Source: Cladobotryum mycophilum (taxonomy: Eukaryota; Ascomycota; Sordariomycetes; Hypocreales; Hypocreaceae). From it: 64,000 nucleotides of DNA. The stretch lies in the NCBI GenBank assembly GCA_036429605.1, contig CM071589.1, positions 5,270,001 through 5,334,000 of the forward strand, read 5' to 3'. This document shows, in pieces, positions 43,681 through 56,500 of the stretch. Both the position numbers and the translations under genes were made by a program. The number at the start of each line of letters is the position of its first letter. Position 1 is the first letter of the stretch. The notes below the pieces were generated by a model, which did no database searches, had not been told where the DNA came from, and worked only from the letters and a program-made list of their open reading frames with translations.

Positions 43681-46600
43681 CTTGAAAGAGAGTGATGGGA
43701 CCGTGTGAATCTATTCGTACCAGACGAAGGATTCAAGTATCTAAAAGATTGTGGTATGTGTCGTCAAGACAAAACCAAGAAGTCGAGTCGTTTGATGTTG
43801 CGACGGTGATACAAAGGCTAAAGGGTCGTAGGATTAGCGATTGCTATATGGCTATCGAAAAGGGTGAAGAGTGATTAGGGGAATGGTGTCTGTGTCTTAA
43901 AGATACGACTGCCGGTGGGGTCATGTCTCTTCTCCAAGTGAAGTAGGAAGAAGTGCGATGATGTTATATGGACCAGGGGTTGTTTTCTGCTAAGACTCAC
44001 CAGTGACAGCTTTGAGATGTGACAGTAACAGGCTCGCTGCAGTCACACAAGGTATCGTGAAATCGAACTTCTTGAAATTGGAAAAAATTGAGGAATGAAA
44101 AAAAAGTACCGGGCTGGTGTGGTGAAATGGAAGAACAGAAAAAAAACAAGGGCTAGCCTCGTGGAAGAATGAAGATGAAGGAGAGTGTGTCTTGACGACA
44201 AACCACTTTGAAAGAAAGGACTGTTTGGACTGAGTTGTCTGGAGAAGGGGGAACAAACGAAGCTGGGGCGAAACGGCCATCTTATAAGATGCGTTCCTGA
44301 GCGTGGCCATGCAAAGAGATGGAGGAGTTCGAGACTCGGATAGGAGACTAAGTCTGAAGAAGAAAGGACTTGCTCATCCAGCTGCAGGAACAAACGATGG
44401 TCTAGGAGCAATTGGTCAAAGCAGGGGATGGAGTCCAAACAGGGACTTCATCAGGCGCGCAAACTTGGCAGAGGCGCCAGAGGCGTTTGGGGGAGGGTCC
44501 TCGGCGACTAGGAATCTATCCAGTCAAGCCCAGCCCTCAGCAGGACTCCTCGTTGTTTCGAAGCACAGGGAATCAACTAGTGGAATGGTGGTGGTGAAGG
44601 GAGGGCACCAAACATCCATTGATAGGTCAGAATCGTCGTTTCAGAGCCGCAACGCAGCGCCATAAACGGATATGCAAAGTGGACTCCACTCAAAAACTCC
44701 CAGATGGTGTGGTAAAGTTAGCAAAGATTGGCGTCAACCCCTGAGTAACCTTGGCCTCTTTTTTTTTCTTTGGCTCGTGTGGTTACATGGACAGGCAGGA
44801 TGCCGGGATGTGGCTAGTACAAAGAGGAATGCACATCGGTTTTACGCAAGGAGGGTTGGAGGGAGGGATGGCTGCCACAAAAGTACTCCGTCGTCCGTAG
44901 CCAATGAATAAAGATGTGGAATAAACGAGCACACAGTCTTCATGGCCCCATGTCGAATATGACAACATCGTACAGTTTTTCTATACGGTTTTGACCCTGT
45001 CAATCCCTGACGCAGACCGGCCACTTTGCCACCCCCCAGACATGTACATGACAAGTTCGTGTAAGCGGGATATGCGGGATATGCGGTGGGTTTCAACAAC
45101 ACTGACAAAACCGAGCTGATACGCACACAGTAGCATTGGGCATTTGTTGTTTTTGCTACCACCACTTGGTATGGTTTGCATCATGCGAGGTCTTGTTGCT
45201 GAAAAAACAAGGGCGGCCGCCAAAAAGGCCACGCCGACCCCTTGGGATCCTGACCTGAGCCTCTCCCGACGGCGGACCAGACGGGTGGATGCTAGTGTGA
45301 CCAGTGAGGTGGCCGGATCCACATACCGTCACGCTAGCTTGAGGGACTCTTGATGGAATATCATCGTCAATTGGCCACGGCTTACCGAGCGAGCCATACC
45401 AGGAGTCAGTCAGGTCGCAAAGATCTTCCCACTATTGAGTTCAGTGCGCCCCGTCACTGCGTCTGACTGGATGTCATTCGTCGGCCGTTAAAATCTATTC
45501 ATCAAAAAAGAGCGCACGTCCACGCACTCGCACCGAGGTTTGTCTTTTTGTCTTGTAGTATGTGTGTGTGTGCACGGCACATTTTAGGGTCAGGGGTATT
45601 GGACTTCAATGCGCAGGCAGGACATGTTTCGATGAAACAGCATCTGGTTTTAGGCAGTTCTCTGATTCTTCTCTGTGGGGTGAATCTCAGAGACAGGGGT
45701 GTGGCTGGGTCTTTCGGTTGGAAAGCCGACCGTGCGGAGGAATGTTGATTCTCAGCACAGGAGAAACAACTGCCATTCAATTTTTCAGGCATGTGCAGAA
45801 TGTCATCAGTGAAGCCGGGAAACACGGCATGCAGCTTTGCCGCCGTGTGGCTGGCTTCAAAAAAAATGGTTAGCAAAACTCATGATCGACATTTGCCATG
45901 GTTGTTAAACATCATCATTCTCCTGTTTTCCATCCCGTTTTTCTGTCTCGCGGTGGCATTACCAAAGCAGGCAAGTTCTCCTATTAGTTATTGTGCTCGT
46001 GCATACGAAGAAAAAGGTCGTATTTGGGTTGCAGAGCCACAAACGGCAGTCTTGGCGATACTACCGTTGCAGCTGTTGGTTCGAGCAAAAAAGCAATGCC
46101 GAGCAAGCGACGATGGGACTGGAAAGACGACCAACAAACAATATTACACTATTGCGCCACAAGGGAGTTTGCTTCTGTGGCTGATATTCTTGTTGGTTCT
46201 GTTGGTCTCTCTCCCAGATCCTGACTGCGACATTTGGGACTCAAGGTTGCAGGGGGTCGCGGAAAGCTCGAGCCCCCTACTCAGACATGTCTCTCGGCAT
46301 GCAGGGGAGGGACCGATGTCGCCTTGGGTCGCTCTCGGTTGGATTTCTTGTGCGGGACTAGAACCATCTGGCCATCGCAGCCCTTCTTCCGGAGCGACCC
46401 CATTGTGGGGATAAAGCGAGGTCTGGTGAAACAAGCCTGGTTTCAAGCTGAGTATCTGATTTCTTTTTCGACACCCTGACCATTGAGGGGTTTCAAGAAT
46501 TGCGATTCAGCCAGTTTTTTCTTCTTCTGGGTACTATTTCGCTCTCGTTTCGTTTCGCTGTCCGTAAGGAGGGGGAGGGGCGGGAAAAGGGGAGAGAACA

Positions 46601-48624
46601 GAGAGGGAGAAGAGAGGAGGGGCGACAAGGGGGAGACTGCGCGGCCATTGCCGAACTTGTTTGCGTTTGCATACGATGTGCATATGAGCTAAGAAATGGG
46701 ATAATCGTTTTCCATTTGGCAATCATTGTGATGGATTTCGTTTGGCTGTTTTTAGGCGCGCTGAGGTTTGAAGGTGCTTGAGAGAGGAGGGGAATGCAGC
46801 CAAGCATAGAGGGACGGCCTTTTCCGCCAGTGAGAATCTACAGGTCTTATTGGGTAGGAGGTACCTTCCCGTGCATGCCAAATGTGCCCATGACATGACG
46901 TGTCGCCAGATGACTTGACTGATTGACCGCTTTGCTGCAGGTGAGCCCAGCCCTAGCAAACTATTCGTTGACGATGTATGTCGATTTTTTATTCTACAGT
47001 GTATGTACGTACGAAGTATGAGTTGCCTACCTGTTACTATTCGAACATGCAGCCTTCCTTGAGACCTGCAGATGCCCCCAAGAATAGCTTGTTTCCATTG
47101 CTTCACGTGGCTGTTTTGGATGTTTTCTTGTTTGTAAAACGAATGGATCAACCATGGGCAGTTTCTTCTAATTGATCTACAGTGCAAACAACCAAACAAA
47201 TAAACAAACAAAATACGGATGGGTGCCTCACGCCAGCGCGCAAACATCAACCCAATCATGCAAACCATGGTCAGCAGGACTCAGCACCAGGGCTCCCGAT
47301 AGGACCAGAGGACTCCCCAAAAATCCTCGTATTTCTCACCCACGACCATACAAATCATCAACTACCCGCCGTGCTTTGTGGAGATCCATGCTATACTCCG
47401 TACACCGTATGATGAATGATAGATCGTCAAAAATAACCGCCGCCACTCAGCGCACCAAATGCATTTGCTTCGTTTCCCCTCTCAAGGCATTTATCCACAC
47501 TTTGGGCGCTTGAATCTCTAATAGCAAGCCATCAGCGTGCCACTACCCGGCGGTGAGGTGTTTTTCTTCTTCCTGTTTCCGTCCGTCTGTCTATTCTGAC
47601 AATGTTGTGTGTGGAATGGACAGACGGATGAAACGGCGGCGGTCTCCTCGTCCTGCCCAGTGGCATGATACCGTCGGAGATGCAGGATGAGCCAGCCGTT
47701 ACAAGCACTGCAGAATTCTTTCTGTTTGATCCTCCAAAATGCAAACAGGCATGCATGCATATCATATCATATCAGAAACATAGCATCTTCATGTGAAGGC
47801 ATCATCCAACTCTGGTGTCACCAAAGGGCTCAAAAATTCCCCAACTTTGAATGGCCTTCCATTAATCCCATACTCGCCCTTGTCATCCTACTGACTCGTT
47901 GCAACCTCGCCGGATATTTTGTAGCTAAAACTCGGTGTCCCTTTCTTGGCCCCCATAGCTCCGTTTGAATCAAGTTAAAAGGCGCCGGGTCCATGAGAAC
48001 AATCCTCTAGGCATCATAGATGCAGATATCATCCCGATTCAATTCTGCAAATGCTCGATGGATGGATCCACAACATGTTTCGGAATGTTAGCCGAATATT
48101 AATTGTCGTGCTTCTGGTTTTCCCTTGCCAAGCACTGCAGGCTTGAGAGACCACATCAACCAACACATTGAGATCCGCATTGAGCGAGTCGCATACACGT
48201 GCACAATGGTTAATGCGGACTGTCCAAAAAAAGCCCGTTAGCAAACCAACAACAATACGCCTCGTGTTATTTCCCTATTCGTCAGTGCCTAGCACCCAAC
48301 ATGCAGATAGGCAACTGAACCTCAACCCAATGGCTGGATCTCATAGAGGTGCCAGATTAAGCGGTCAGTAAACAGTGAATCCTCAGCGCTTCTACAACTC
48401 GCGCATACATCTCGTATCAGTGTGTCTCTAGTCGCTTGTTTTCGTGTGTAATGAAGTCTATGCATTCGAAATCTACCAACAATCCAATATCATTGCTTTC
48501 TTAGACGCTGCTGTCTGCATCAAGAACCCACTCCTGTCTAGGTTGCTATGCTGTCGCCTGAACTCCGTCGCCGACCCTAGATTCAACCACTCGTGTGTTG
48601 ATAACAAGCGCTCGGGGAAAGGTC
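43681..48624. other. 4.9-kb gene-poor interval upstream of the AA11 gene
   Basis: The right flank is the 3' end of the AIG2-like gene. The left end must be the promoter of the AA11 gene. Only scattered open frames of up to about 207 codons (45791-46414) are present, none with recognisable content. Short tandem repeats include ATGCATGC/ATATCATATC at 47748-47773. No transposase, tRNA or rRNA sequence recognised. Confidence 0.5.
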
Positions 48625-49279
48625 TCAAGAAAGGTTAGCGTTTGCCTCATGGGGACCTAAAAGACACAAGTTAGCAGGTTTGTTCGCATGTAGAAGGGAG
48701 AGCAGTTGTCAACGTACTTTCACGGACCCATAGGCGCAGTCTCTGTTGACGAAACTCCTCAAAGTCCCACTCGCGCTTCTCCAACTCATTTTCCCTGATA
48801 TAGACATAGACATAAGTCTCCTTGATCTCCCCCTCGACCTCTTTGTCTTCTTCCTTCTCCAGCAACCGAACTTTCTCGACGATGCGCTTGTACTCGCTTC
48901 CTTCAAAGTAGTCCAGCTTGCCCACGTTGGCGGATGTCAAACCCGTGACGTACATGCCTCTCACTCTGTGTCCTTCCTCTGCGATGATTCCAGGATAGTC
49001 GGCATAACGAACTCGATGACGGCAATAGTTGTCGAGCATGGCGGGAGTGAAGGTGTGAAGGTCGCAAATGACTTTGGGCGGGTTTTTGTTTCCGTAGCAA
49101 ACACTGTAGAAGACCTCTGGGGCCATCTGCTGCCAGTTAGTGATTTAGTTGTATTATGTCGACTCCTAGTCCATCAATTACCAGAGTGCCTATAAGTCCG
49201 TTATTAGTATTGCTTCATTGTTAACGTCAAGCGGAATTCGCCATGTACCATAGAAGAAAGCGCTGAATTCTCCACTCAT
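48625..49279 (-). CDS. AIG2-like gamma-glutamylcyclotransferase-fold protein with an 8-nt micro-exon
   Basis: AIG2/GGCT-fold protein; members act as gamma-glutamyl (amine) cyclotransferases. Four exons on the minus strand: 49249-49279, 49182-49189 (8 nt), 48718-49129 (or 49126) and 48625-48656. The spliced N-terminus MSGEFSAFFYGTL-(Q)-MAPEVFYSVCYG contains the family's substrate loop FFYGTL. The body has RYADYPGI, RVRGMYVTGL and LDYFEGSEYKRIVEKV, where the Glu of EGSEY corresponds to the family's catalytic acid. The length is 160 aa, typical. The micro-exon encodes only Thr-Leu plus part of Gly. Its downstream acceptor is a GCAGCAG tandem, so a Gln can be included or skipped. The protein ends SPHEANANLS. 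Confidence 0.85.
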
Positions 49280-49949
49280 CTTGCTCGTTTTAAAACTGGC
49301 CAATATTTCTGATGAAAAAAAGGGGGATAAAATTGTGCTTGTGCTACATGCAGAGTGGAAATAAACAGGAGGAGTATTGTGCTCTTTTTATAATTTAGAT
49401 TACTTGTTTTGGTGTTTCGCCAAGTTGACGGGTAGATGTAGGTAAATCATAGGGTAGGCAGCTGTGACTCGGAGTATGTGTAACTACAGGCCAGGTCAGG
49501 AGTTTTCGTCACAACTCAAGGCGGGTAGCCCCCGCGAAGCACAGACTGGTGGGGTTACCCAGACCCTTGGAGCTTGATTCACTACAGTGTTTATTAACAA
49601 AGATGAAACTGGGAGAAAAGGAGCCAAAGTTGTATAAATTAGGAGATAATGCGAGATAGTGATAGTGGGTTGTAAAAATGCATGAGCAACCTTACTTTGC
49701 ACTTTTAACCTGCCATCATAAAGCTGTGACATTTATTAACTAAAGACCCTGGAGTGGCTTGCTTGTCAAGACTGTTCCTGGATCTGGATAAGATAAGATA
49801 AGATAAATAGTGACATTGCTTACCAGTAGCAGATAACCTAAAGCGGGTAGCTGAAAGGAGAGTTGAGAGAATCTCCGAGCAACGGACGTGTGCGATTTAA
49901 AGTTGCACCTAATGATTACTTTGATACTATCTAGCTACTTAATGCCTAT
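49280..49949. other. Intergenic region between the AIG2-like gene and a small hypothetical gene
   Basis: 670 bp. Contains the AIG2-like promoter (right of 49280) and a short GATAA repeat at 49786-49807. No gene seen. Confidence 0.5.
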
Positions 49950-50285
49950 CTAGGTAGAATCGGCGTCTTCCGATAATAACTTAAACAAATCATTTACTTC
50001 CTCCAACACTCTGACTTTGTCAATCATACATGGGAGACTTTGGATAGGTCCCCGCTTTTTTGGTTGCCTTTCAGCCACACCCGGGGAAGGGGGCGTGTGC
50101 TCTTGCACTAGCGCCGGAACAACGTTTATACAGCTCCTAGTGTCATTGAATTTGGCGGCAGCAATGCCCAGTTTCGTGGTTTCTGTAAATTTCACACGCG
50201 AAGTGGTTTCCACGTCTATCAGCATTAACTCGAGACCTAAGGCTGTCGGCAAGAGGCTCGCATTTTCAACCGCATCGCCACCCAT
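49950..50285 (-). CDS. Small hypothetical protein, divergent from TRA1
   Basis: Single-exon frame of 111 aa starting MGGDAVENASLLPTALG. I do not recognise a family. The middle (KFTETTKLGIAAAKFND) and the end (MIDKVRVLEEVNDLFKLLSED) look helical and amphipathic, suggesting a small subunit or adaptor; a short Pro-rich basic segment separates them. In its favour are mixed non-repetitive composition, a good position 236 bp from the TRA1 start in a head-to-head pair, and termination before the AIG2-like promoter. It could also be an exon of a longer gene or spurious. Confidence 0.5.
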   Translation of the reverse strand: MGGDAVENASLLPTALGLELMLIDVETTSRVKFTETTKLGIAAAKFNDTRSCINVVPALVQEHTPPSPGVAERQPKKRGPIQSLPCMIDKVRVLEEVNDLFKLLSEDADST

Positions 50286-50521
50286 TTGAGTTCTAATAAA
50301 CAATTAACGACGCCAGGAATCTAATTCAAGGAATTCAATTCCTATTTTAAGCTTTTTTCCCTGCTTGCATTCCGCCTCAGCGGCAGCGCCGACGATCGCG
50401 ACAAGTTCGCGAGCTACCTCGAGTCTCGAATCCATCCCCCATCCGACTTCTGGGAACCATCTCGCCGTCTTCCCCCGAATGGAAGGAAGCGCAGCGTCTT
50501 GTGGACGCCGATAATGCAGCC
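50286..50521. promoter_or_regulatory. Divergent promoter region of TRA1 and the small hypothetical gene
   Basis: 236 bp between the two start codons, containing the TRA1 5' leader. The TRA1 frame upstream of 50522 has no other ATG before a stop, which fixes the TRA1 start. Confidence 0.5.
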
Positions 50522-53500
50522 ATGTCGGGGACCACTATTGACGATGTTGTAAAGCGACTCAGCACCGCAGACTTAGGTATGATGGATCTCTCGACCCGGA
50601 TAGCTCTCTCCAGACCCCACCATGTGTCGTCGCATGCTTCTATTGTTGGGCGCCTCACTCACAGCTTTCATTTGTAGATACAAGGCTCAAGGTAGAGGCC
50701 GCGACTACCTTGCGCGACAGTCTCGATGCCTATACCAGCGGTCCAATCTATGCGCCTTTCTTGAAGCGATTGATGCCCATCTTCATCGGCATCCTACGCG
50801 GACCATGTACCTTCCAAAGCAACTCTCCGGAGCAGGTATGTATACATGGGAAGCCTGAAAGCCTGGTTGCGACTAATACGCTCTCTTAGAAACTCCGAAA
50901 CTGCATCCTGGAGGTTCTTCACCGACTCCCTACTGCTCCCTCACCAACCGAACCATTTGAGCCTTACGCCGAAGAGGTCGTCGATTTACTGATGCAATTA
51001 GTTCGATCCGATAACGAGGATAATGCGGCTCTATGTGTCAAGATAACTTCGGATATTATGCGACATCAACATAAAGTACTGGCAGGCAAAGTTCAAGCGT
51101 TTCTTGTCTTGATTCAGGAACTATTCGATCAGATGGAAAAGGTTGTCAAGGAGCAACTAGACAGCGCACCTCTTGCCCCGAACACACAGCCTGGTGCCCC
51201 CTCTACGCCTGGCAGCTCGCAGGCAAACTTCCAATCTCCTCGACCAGGATCGCCAGTGACGTCGGTAACGGAGCTTGGTGCGGATCCTCAGCAGCAAAAT
51301 CGACCACTTCTCAAGGGAATGCAGTCCTTCAAAGTGCTATCTGAATGCCCAATCATTGTCGTTTCGGTCTTCCAGATATACCGAAATACGGTCCAGGCCA
51401 ATGTCAAGCTTTTCGTACCACTCATCAAGAAATTTTTGTCACTTCAAGCAAGTGCTCAACGACAAGCACATACCGATGCAGCGGCAAGGGGCGAGATTCA
51501 TACGGGCGTCAGTCCTGCTGTAAAAAACAGGGCGGCCTTTGGCGATTTTATTACAGCTCAGATCAAGACTATGAGTTTCCTGGCCTATCTTCTACGCCAA
51601 TACTCTGGTCAGCTGAGCGACTTCCTCCCAACACTACCCGACATTGTGATTCGACTCCTTAAGGATTGCCCCCGAGAAAAGTCCAGTACTAGAAAAGAGC
51701 TTCTCATTGCGATACGACACATCATCAATTACAATTTTAGAAAAATTTTCTTGCCCAAAATTGACGAGCTTCTGGACGAGCGCACCTTGACTGGAGATGG
51801 ATTGACTGTTTACGAGACGATGCGACCCTTGGCGTATAGTATGCTTGCGGATCTGATTCACCACGTCCGCGATTCGCTATCGCCAGAGCAAATCCGCAAA
51901 ACAGTGGAGGTTTATACCAAGAATCTCCAAGATAATTTCCCTGGGACTAGCTTCCAGACCATGAGCGCAAAACTTCTTCTGAATATGGCTGAATGTATTG
52001 CAAAGCTGCCCAATAAGGTAGATGCTAGACACTATCTCATGATGATTTTGAATGCGATTGGAGACAAATTTGCTGCCATGAACCGACAATATCCTAATGC
52101 TGTCAAGCTTTCTAAGCTATATCTCCAGCAGGCGGAATCTGGCGCTACAGAGTCATATCTTGCAGACAAGGAGAATCCTCCGGACTGGGATGAGACCGAT
52201 ATCTTCTCCGCCGTTCCCATCAAAATCTCAAACCCTCGTGACAGGGGTGCCGATCCAGTGGTGGACAATAAATTTCTTTTTAGAAATCTCATGAATGGCC
52301 TTAAGAATACCTTCTACCAGTTGAGAACTTGCAACATCGGCGCGCCCGTTGATCCCCAGAACGCACCACCTCACTGGCAGGATGTCTCATATGGCTTTAC
52401 AGCCGAGGAGGTCAAAGTCATCGTGAAGCTTTTCCGGGAGGGCGCTTATGTCTTTAGGTACTACGAAATCGAGAAGCCTGCAGCCGAATCCCAGTATATG
52501 TCGCCTGTTGAATACATGGCGAACTTCTACATGGTTTCTAGTAGCAAAGAGGAAAAGGACCTTCTGGAGACTTTTGCTACTGTGTTCCATTGTATCGACC
52601 CAGCCACATTCCACGAAGTCTTTCAACAAGAAATTCCTCGCCTTTACGATATGGTTTTTGAGCATACCGCGCTCTTGCATATCCCGCAGTTTTTCTTGGC
52701 GAGCGAGGCAACTTCACCTAGTTTTTGTGGTATGCTCCTCCAGTTCCTCATGGAGCGGATTGATGAGGTGGGCTCAGCCGATGTGAAAAAGTCTTCAATC
52801 TTGTTACGGCTGTTCAAATTAGCCTTTATGGCGGTGACCCTCTTCGCCGGTCAAAACGAGCAAGTTCTTTTGCCTCATGTTGTCAATATCGTCACCAAAT
52901 CAATTGAGCTGTCGACCAAGGCAGAGGAACCCATGAACTACTTCCTTCTCTTGCGGTCATTGTTCCGTAGCATTGGTGGAGGAAAATTCGAGCAACTATA
53001 CAAGCAGATCCTACCCTTACTGGAAATGCTGCTGGACGTTCTAAATAATCTCCTCATGGCTGCGCGAAAGCCATCGGAGCGAGACTTGTATGTGGAGCTC
53101 TGCCTCACTGTGCCGGCAAGACTGAGCCACTTGCTGCCGCACTTGAGCTTTTTGATGCGTCCACTGGTTGTCGCTTTACGAGCAGGAACTGATCTCGTCG
53201 GTCAAGGGCTACGGACACTCGAGCTTTGTGTTGACAACCTCACAGCGGACTATCTTGATCCTATCATGGCTCCCGTCATCGATGAACTCATGACAGCCTT
53301 ATTTGATCATCTGAAACCTCATCCTTATAGTCACTTCCATGCCCATACGACTATGAGAATTCTGGGTAAGCTTGGAGGGAGAAACCGCAAGTTTATGACT
53401 GGTGCTGTGCCACTCATCTACAAAGCATATGCGGATGATCCTTCCACCTTTGACATACGACTCATTGGCTCGAAAAGGGACAGGGCATTCCCGGCTGATA

Positions 53501-56500
53501 TTGGCATTGAATTTGCCATTCAAAAGCTCATGGATGTCCCTAGGAACAACAAGAACAACCATAGCCGACAGTTTGATGACTACTACAAGAAACAGTCTCT
53601 CCATTTCATCAAGGCTCAGCTCAAATTGCGAATCGGTTTCGATCATCTTCCTGACGATTTGCCTCGAATCGTGCGCCTTCAAGCTCAGGACATATTTGCT
53701 CGCAACAGAGCTATCAACTTTGCTACGTTTGAAAAATCCAACCGCGAGAGATCAATTCCCAAGAAAGACGAGCAGGATAGGATTGTGAAGAAATTGCTCA
53801 AAGCAGTCATGTACTCACAGTCTATTCCTGATTTGAAGGCCGAGTCCGATGCATTCCTCCTGGATGTGTGTAGACACTTCGTACTTGTCGAGATTGGACG
53901 ATCTTTGGTCGATATGAAGCGTGCCTCTAATTCCTTTGATCCGAACGCAGGCGAGGGGCCTTTGCATATTGATACTCGTGTCTTGTCAGATGCTATTGTC
54001 GAGTCGCTAGCGTCAGATCACCCGGACGTTCGTGATGCTGCGCAACGTGCCATCCGGGAGCTGTATAAGTGCACAGCTATCATATTTGGTTCGGAGGAGA
54101 ATGTCGGCCGTCTACCCTTATTTAGCCACCTTAGCAGCACATTTTGTCACAGCTGCTACGAAGAAGAGTGGTTTACCAAGACCGGAGGCAGCCTAGGCAT
54201 CAATTTCCTTCTCACTGAACTAGATTTTGGTGATGCTTGGGTGGCGTCGAAGCAAACCGAGTTCATTCGTGCTCTGATGTATGTGATCAAGGACATGCCT
54301 CTTGACCTGCCGGAAAAGACGAGGTGCCTCGCCCAAACGAGTCTCGAGGTTCTCCTCAAGCGCATCACGAAGGAGATCACCAAGGGGGATTATCTTCCTG
54401 CTCAACAGAAACCTGGCGAGGCGCCGTCTAAGCAACCCCGCCTTGCCCAGATCTGCATGCAATTCAACAACGAACTTTCTCATATGAATAAGTTTGTCAG
54501 AGAAACTGCAAAGAACTCGCTCGAGCTCATAGCAAAGGCTGCTAACTGTGAGGTGTGGGAGCTTGTTGAGCCTTACAAGGACCGGTTTCTACAGCCGATC
54601 TATGCCAAGCCTCTACGTGCGCTTCCCTTTCCCATCCAGATTGGCTACATCAATGCAATGACTTACCATATGGGCCTGAAGAACGACTGGGTCAAATTTG
54701 ATGAGAATCTGAATCGATTATTGATGGAATCACTTGCATTGGCCGACGCCAATGATGAGTCACTGGCAAATAAACCCGCAGAGTTTCGAACACACGAGCA
54801 CATTGTCAACTTGCGTGTCTCCTGCATCAAGCTTCTAAGTACGGCAATGAGCTTTGAGGAATTCGCCAATTCTCCTCAAACCAAGGCAAAGATTCTTTCA
54901 GTCTTCTTCAAGTGCCTGTACTCAGAGTCCAAACCGACAATAGCTGCTGCTAATGATGCTCTAAAGTCTGTTCTCGCTATTGATAGGCGCCTGCCGAAAG
55001 ATCTGTTGCAAGGCGGTCTACGGCCAGTACTGCAAAGTCTCTCTGATCCCAAGAGGCTCAATACGCACGGGTTGGATAACCTGTCTCGGCTCTTGAAGCT
55101 ACTTACTAGCTACTTCAAGGTTGAGATAGGTGCTCGCCTACTCGACCAGATAGACTCCATCGTGGAGCCTAGTGCTTGGCAGCAAATTTCGTTTACCTTT
55201 TTCGAACAGCACCCTCAAATGAAGGTCATCACCGCTATTCTCAACATCTTCCATTTGTTGCCAGCTCCAGCAGAAGCCTTCAAAGAGCGCTTGATCGACT
55301 GCTTCTTGGGGCTTGAAGAGAAGCTTCGACGCACTCATCAGAGTCCGTTCCGTCTGCCAATGTATCTTTATTTGAATCGCTATCCTAAGGAAATCTGGAC
55401 CTACTTGCTCGGTAAACTGGATGACCTAAAGTATGGTCGACTATTGGCTCAGGTACTCCTCCATCCTGAGAGCGGTCCTCTGCGAGAGACAGCTGCTGAA
55501 AATCTGGATGCATTGGTTAGCAAGTGCAATGAAATTATCGGGCTAAATAACGACAAGAAGTTTGTCGCAGTTATTAACACTCTCCATATCTTTGATGCCA
55601 TCAGCACTTTCCCAGCCTCTTCTGGCTGGATGGAGAAGAAAGACAACATCGCCTGGTTGAAGACGCTCGGCAAAGATTTGGAGATCAGCATCCGAACCTA
55701 CCTTCTTCCACCTCACCTTCGGTTACCCGCATATCAAGCGACTGAACAACTGATGAACATCCTCGTCAAATCACTCGAAAGGTCGCCCAAGGACGTGGAT
55801 GCCCTCTTCGGCTTGATTGAATCTGTGACCGCCGAAGACCTTCGGCCTACTCAAGCCCTCTTCTCTTTTATTTACGAGAAGATCATCTGCAGCGACTCGA
55901 TGGAGTTTTGGAAGACCATGTTTTTGCGTTGCTTGGATACTTACTCTGGCAAGGCTGCTTCAAACAAGACCAAGTATTTCTTGCTCCATTACATTGTCAA
56001 TCCCATCGTTGCCATGGATGTCATGCGTCACTGGAACCAGCCTGAGCAGAGTAGAACTCAGAGGCTTATGGATCGATCCGTAATTGATGCTGTTAGTAGC
56101 AGAATATGGAAAGTCCATCCTGAGATGACTCCCGATGATTCGGCATTGCCTGGCATTGATCATACCCGCTTCGAAGTGCTGCAATTGTCGGCAATGCTTG
56201 TCAAATACTACCACACCACACTTCAAGAGGCTCGCAAGGACATCATTAAATTTGGTTGGACCTTCATTCGCCTCGACGATGTCATTAACAAGCATGCTGC
56301 TTATGTAGTGATAGGATACTTCATTGCACATTACGAAACGCCTCCCAAGATTGTTACTCAGGTTTATCTCTCTCTTCTGAAGACAAATCAGAATGAGGGG
56401 CGTACCTTGGTGACACAGGCTCTTGAGCTCATTGCACCTGTTTTGCCTAAGCGTTGCGGTACCGGACCTAATGAGCGGAACGCTCCGTGGGCAGTGGCCC

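Noticed and set aside
44325..44345. GTTCGAGACTC, resembling a tRNA B box
   Set aside because: No matching A box, acceptor stem or anticodon arm could be drawn around it. Similar B-box-like strings at 46080 and 62912 also failed.
45791..46414. 207-codon open frame on the + strand with a hydrophobic stretch
   Set aside because: No recognisable family, and the length is only mildly unusual. The hydrophobic segments are not followed by a plausible domain, and the upstream context is unremarkable.
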